A stretch of 7,152 bases of DNA. It comes from an uncultured bacterium. GTDB taxonomy: Bacteria > Bacillota > Clostridia > Lachnospirales > Lachnospiraceae. This document shows positions 6,936-7,152 of this stretch, one piece after another. The position numbers and the translations under genes are program-made. Each line of letters opens with the position of its first letter. Positions within the stretch are counted from its first letter, which is position 1. Where the stretch lies: NCBI GenBank assembly GCA_947071365.1, contig CAMTFT010000085.1, positions 1 through 7,152 of the forward strand. The letters are read 5' to 3'. A model generated the notes under the pieces. That model saw only the letters and a program-made list of their open reading frames with translations, had not been told where the DNA came from and made no database searches.

Positions 6936-6973
6936 AGAAAAACGGCAGCCCGGGCGACTCGGCTGCCGTTTCT
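6936..6973. terminator. Bidirectional intrinsic terminator between queA and the convergent gene
   Basis: AACGGCAGCC (6941-6950) and GGCTGCCGTT (6961-6970) form a perfect 10-bp GC-rich stem with a 10-base loop. On the + strand only TTTCT follows, which is a short T-run. On the - strand the helix is followed by TTTTTCTT (complement of 6935-6942), a better T-tract. It should end queA transcription and, more strongly, that of the convergent - strand gene. Confidence 0.88.
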
Positions 6974-6979
6974 AATGGA

Positions 6980-7108
6980 TCATTTTTTTGAAGGCTTTTT
7001 CTTTTTACGGAACTGCTTTTCTGCCAGATACACTTCTTCGTACAATTTCGGATTCGTTACTTTCACGTATTTTCCTTTTACCCCCTGAGATTTCGTACTG
7101 ATTGTTCC
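6980..7108 (-). CDS. C-terminal end of an unidentified lysine-rich protein (5' end cut by adapter)
   Basis: The - strand holds 42 open codons ending at TGA (6982-6980), just ahead of the - strand terminator: GTISTKSQGVKGKYVKVTNP, then KLYEEVYLAEKQFRKKKKPS and KK. The other two - strand frames do not read through this stretch with a plausible protein. The amphipathic LYEEVYLAEKQF segment and the basic tail RKKKKPSKK look like a real C-terminus, perhaps of a nucleic-acid-binding or membrane-surface protein, but I do not recognise the family. Reading upstream runs into the adapter as the artefact residues VYKRQ, which are not part of the protein. The correct start is outside the window. Confidence 0.65.
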   Translation of the reverse strand, partial: GTISTKSQGVKGKYVKVTNPKLYEEVYLAEKQFRKKKKPSKK

Positions 7109-7152
7109 CTGTCTCTTATACACATCTGACGCTGCCGACGACTTAATAGGTG
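7109..7152 (-). other. Illumina Nextera (Tn5) read-1 adapter with i5 index; not genomic
   Basis: CTGTCTCTTATACACATCT (7109-7127) is the Tn5 mosaic end in reverse complement, followed by the rest of the Nextera read-1 adapter (GACGCTGCCGACGA, 7128-7141). Then CTTAATAG (7142-7149) occupies the i5 index position; its reverse complement CTATTAAG is, from memory, index S518. GTG at 7150-7152 fits the start of the P5-side primer. Genomic sequence ends at 7108. Confidence 0.98.

Noticed and set aside
47..7108. Mobile element, CRISPR array, phage or defence system
   Set aside because: No transposase, integrase, direct repeat array, tRNA gene or attachment site was seen; all complete genes are ordinary core genes.

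Overview
This window is a short assembly contig from a Gram-positive, spore-forming Firmicute, most likely a gut-type clostridium of the Lachnospiraceae kind. The lineage is inferred from a T-box leader ahead of pheST, a SpoIID/LytB-type protein, the four-cysteine insertion typical of Firmicute PheS, strong purine-rich ribosome binding sites and roughly 50% GC. Species cannot be told from the sequence alone. The first 46 and last 44 bases are not genomic. They are complete Illumina Nextera (Tn5) adapters, including both 8-base index sequences, so genomic sequence spans only positions 47-7108 and the genes at both ends are cut by the library, not by biology.

Layout on the + strand: (1) 48-533, the C-terminal part of a SpoIID/LytB-domain protein; (2) 562-1395, a complete YihY/BrkB-family membrane protein; (3) 1392-1787, a promoter overlapping the yihY-family stop codon, then a T-box riboswitch with a phenylalanine (UUC) specifier, a UGGU bulge suited to tRNA-Phe, an intrinsic terminator, and an extra unexplained hairpin; (4) 1788-2807 pheS and 2832-5249 pheT, the two subunits of phenylalanyl-tRNA synthetase; (5) 5246-5866, a histidine phosphatase overlapping pheT by 4 bases; (6) 5853-6881 queA, overlapping the phosphatase by 14 bases; (7) 6882-6979, two tandem hairpins, the second a bidirectional terminator; (8) 6980-7108 on the - strand, the last 42 codons of an unidentified lysine-rich protein.

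pheS, pheT, the phosphatase and queA form one tightly packed transcription unit. The T-box should let RNA polymerase read into it when uncharged tRNA-Phe accumulates. The unit joins tRNA-Phe charging with a late step of queuosine tRNA modification; the phosphatase's substrate is unknown. I found no mobile element, CRISPR array, defence system or evident new system. The most notable points are the adapter-capped ends (with artefact peptides they create), the details of the T-box leader, and two hairpins without an obvious role.
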